Shown in pieces: positions 38,868-40,892 of a DNA stretch of 40,892 nucleotides. Each line of letters starts with the position of its first letter. The stretch's first letter is position 1. The position numbers were made by a program, and so were the translations under genes. Under the pieces are notes generated by a model, which saw nothing but the letters and a program-made list of their open reading frames with translations, ran no database searches and was not told the origin of the DNA. Origin of the DNA: an uncultured Clostridia bacterium (GTDB taxonomy: Bacteria; Bacillota; Clostridia; TANB77; CAG-508). Location of the stretch: NCBI GenBank assembly GCA_947599825.1, contig CANQFS010000009.1:1-40892 (forward strand). The letters run 5' to 3'.

Positions 38868-40391
38868 TTATTTTGTATAATAATTTGCATTGATGTCTCC
38901 TGCTAAATGCCATTTGCTAATAAAATCTACTACTAATACATTTTCTAATGTATAGTTACATTCACATACAACTTTTCCCTTGGCATCTAAGCTTCCCCAT
39001 TTTCCGTCTTTTTTAACTGCTACATAGCCGTATTTGTTTTGTTCTGTTGCATCTTCATAAATATAGTCTACAACTACAACACCTTTTTCATTTACATAGC
39101 CATATTTTCCGTCTTTTTTACTTAAGAATATTGTGTTTGTTGCTAGTATTTCTGTGTTTTCTTTTTGTTCTAATTTGAAGTTATAATATTTATATTCTCC
39201 ATTTTCTCTTACTCGAATATAGTTTTTGTCTTGGTTTATTTCTGTTATTAAACCTGTTACTTTTACATTAAAGTCTTTGTCTAATAGTTGTGATTCTATG
39301 CTGTCACTTTTTTCTACTTGAAATACTCCTATATTAGATAAATATGTAATATTACTATATTCAAATGGAAGTGCTTCTTCTTTATTTATTGTAATGATTC
39401 CATATTTGCCTTCTTTTTGCGCAATGTAATAGTTTGAAAATGCATATGTTAAGTTTTCATATTCTGCTGGTATTTTTTCTTCGCCTGCCTTATTAATTAC
39501 ACCATATTTTCCATTGGTTTTTATAATGAAGTTATCTACGTTTATTTCTTTTACTTCATTAAATTTGTTTTCTAGAAAGGCTTCGCCATTAGCATTTACT
39601 ACCTTTACTATTTCTGCTTCTTTTACTACATACATGCCATTTCCATAAACATTGCTAATAGCATCATATTTTGGCTCTAATGCTGTGGTTGTATCGTAAT
39701 TAATTACACCATATTTTCCTTGGTCATTTTTAACAATAAAGCCATCTTCATATTTTTCTGTAAGAGATGTAATTTCCTCATATTGATTTTCTATAATTAC
39801 TTTTCCTATACTATCTACTAGACCCTTTTTGCCATTTGATGTAGTAACAAATACAGATTTAGTTCCTATTATTGGCTCAATTGAATCTTGCGTGCAACTT
39901 ATAAGTTCTTTTCCATCTAAGTTAATAAGTCCGTATTTTCCGTCTTTTTGTACTTTTAATACATTGCTTTCATACCACAAATTATTGTTTTTGTCATGAT
40001 TGTAAATAACTTCTACTTTATCATATTCTCCAAATATTGTGTTATTTTTTTCGTTGATTGCTTTTGATGTATATGTTCCTTCTTCATAATTGACATTTTG
40101 CGTGCAAATGAAAATTGGTTTTGTATTGTCTGGAATAATTATCATTTCGTCATAGGTTGGTTGTACTACTGTGTTTCCTTTTGTATCAATTACACCCCAT
40201 TTACCACCTTCGTAAACTGCATAATATGCTAAGGAAAATGCCTTATCATTAAGGTTAGAATCTCCTTTTAGTAATTCTTTAATTCCTATAAAAAACATAA
40301 TAATGACTAAAAATGCCATAATTACTGCAATTACTTTTTTTATATTTAACTTTTTTCCACCGTTATATCTTCTTGCTCTAGTTCTTCTCAT
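38868..40391 (-). CDS. WG-repeat (KWG) protein with N-terminal membrane anchor
   Basis: Repeated GKWGVIDTKGNTVV, GKYGLINLDGKELI, GKYGVINKAGEEKI, GKYGYVNEKGVVVV. Confidence 0.93.
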   Translation of the reverse strand: MRRTRARRYNGGKKLNIKKVIAVIMAFLVIIMFFIGIKELLKGDSNLNDKAFSLAYYAVYEGGKWGVIDTKGNTVVQPTYDEMIIIPDNTKPIFICTQNVNYEEGTYTSKAINEKNNTIFGEYDKVEVIYNHDKNNNLWYESNVLKVQKDGKYGLINLDGKELISCTQDSIEPIIGTKSVFVTTSNGKKGLVDSIGKVIIENQYEEITSLTEKYEDGFIVKNDQGKYGVINYDTTTALEPKYDAISNVYGNGMYVVKEAEIVKVVNANGEAFLENKFNEVKEINVDNFIIKTNGKYGVINKAGEEKIPAEYENLTYAFSNYYIAQKEGKYGIITINKEEALPFEYSNITYLSNIGVFQVEKSDSIESQLLDKDFNVKVTGLITEINQDKNYIRVRENGEYKYYNFKLEQKENTEILATNTIFLSKKDGKYGYVNEKGVVVVDYIYEDATEQNKYGYVAVKKDGKWGSLDAKGKVVCECNYTLENVLVVDFISKWHLAGDINANYYTK

Positions 40392-40517
40392 TTTTATATA
40401 TCAATCCCTTCTTGCCTACTTTATTAATGTGCCTTTAAATGCATAATCTTATTTTGAATTATATTTTTATTTTGGTAGGCAATTTTTCTTTTTCTTTACT
40501 ATACCATATTTCGCCAT

Positions 40518-40544
40518 AAAAAAACAAGGTTTTACACCCTGTTT
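40518..40544 (-). terminator. Probable Rho-independent terminator of the Rpn-type gene
   Basis: Minus strand AAACAGGGTgtaaaACCTTGTTTTTTT. Confidence 0.65.
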
Positions 40545-40645
40545 CTTTTATTTTTATTTATATTTTTCTTATATAACCTAGTTTATAGATTTTTTATTTA
40601 TATATATTCATAATTTTTTCTTTTCTAGTTATTATTTTATATAAG

Positions 40646-40892
40646 TTATAGTTTTTCTATCATTTCTTTGTTCAAGCCTGTTATTTCTATTATTTTTTCT
40701 ATTGGCATATTTTCTTGTTTTAACTTCTTTGCTATTTTTATTTCTGTTTCTTTTATTCCGTTTTTCTAGACCTTCCTTCAAGCCATCTTCTCTTGCGTGC
40801 CTTAGACCGTTTTTTTCATCTCTTATTGCTTTTTCTCTTAACTCTGCTACTCTTTTTAATTCTTTATCTTTACTTATTTTTTCTAATTCACT
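40646..40892 (-). pseudogene. C-terminal fragment of a Rpn family/PD-(D/E)XK transposase-type protein, truncated by the window edge and frameshifted
   Basis: Minus strand ELEKISKDKELKRVAELREKAIRDEKNGLRHAREDGLKEGLEK then, after removing one base near 40760, GIKETEIKIAKKLKQENMPIEKIIEITGLNKEMIEKL*. Confidence 0.7.

Overview
Low-GC, Clostridia-like (Firmicutes) chromosomal window. Nearly every gene is on the minus strand. From right to left along the + coordinates it holds: a truncated Rpn/PD-(D/E)XK-type transposase C-terminus, a WG-repeat protein, a CorA-like membrane protein of unknown function, acpS, tatD (frameshifted), a G5/3D-domain cell-wall protein, exodeoxyribonuclease III, an AI-2E family transporter, a two-component system, a small multidrug-export-like gene (the only convincing + strand gene), a TIM44-like/zinc-ribbon + SPFH/zinc-ribbon + Fic cassette, rpoB, a MNT-HEPN (MntA/HepT-like) pair, rpoC, walR/walK-like, lepB, holB, PSP1/RicT, ferredoxin, a DUF3298-like protein, topB, a patatin, murA (frameshifted at the catalytic Cys), ftsQ/divIB, two DUF881 genes, sbp/DUF1290, ftsA and ftsZ. 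The most striking observation is a complete HEPN/MNT toxin-antitoxin-type gene pair inside the normally contiguous rpoB-rpoC operon. The spacer before rpoC carries a possible insertion scar and a hairpin around the rpoC ribosome-binding site, and rpoB has its own promoter and a terminator-like leader hairpin. Other notable signals are a perfect 31-bp inverted repeat whose right arm encodes the C-terminus of the AI-2E transporter, a degenerate family of GGG(A/G)CGTCCC / ATGGCAAT intergenic repeats, several unrelated intergenic tandem repeats, an inverted repeat between divergent promoters, and three genes that each need removal of one base to restore frame. All calls come from reading the sequence and supplied translations; no database search was run.
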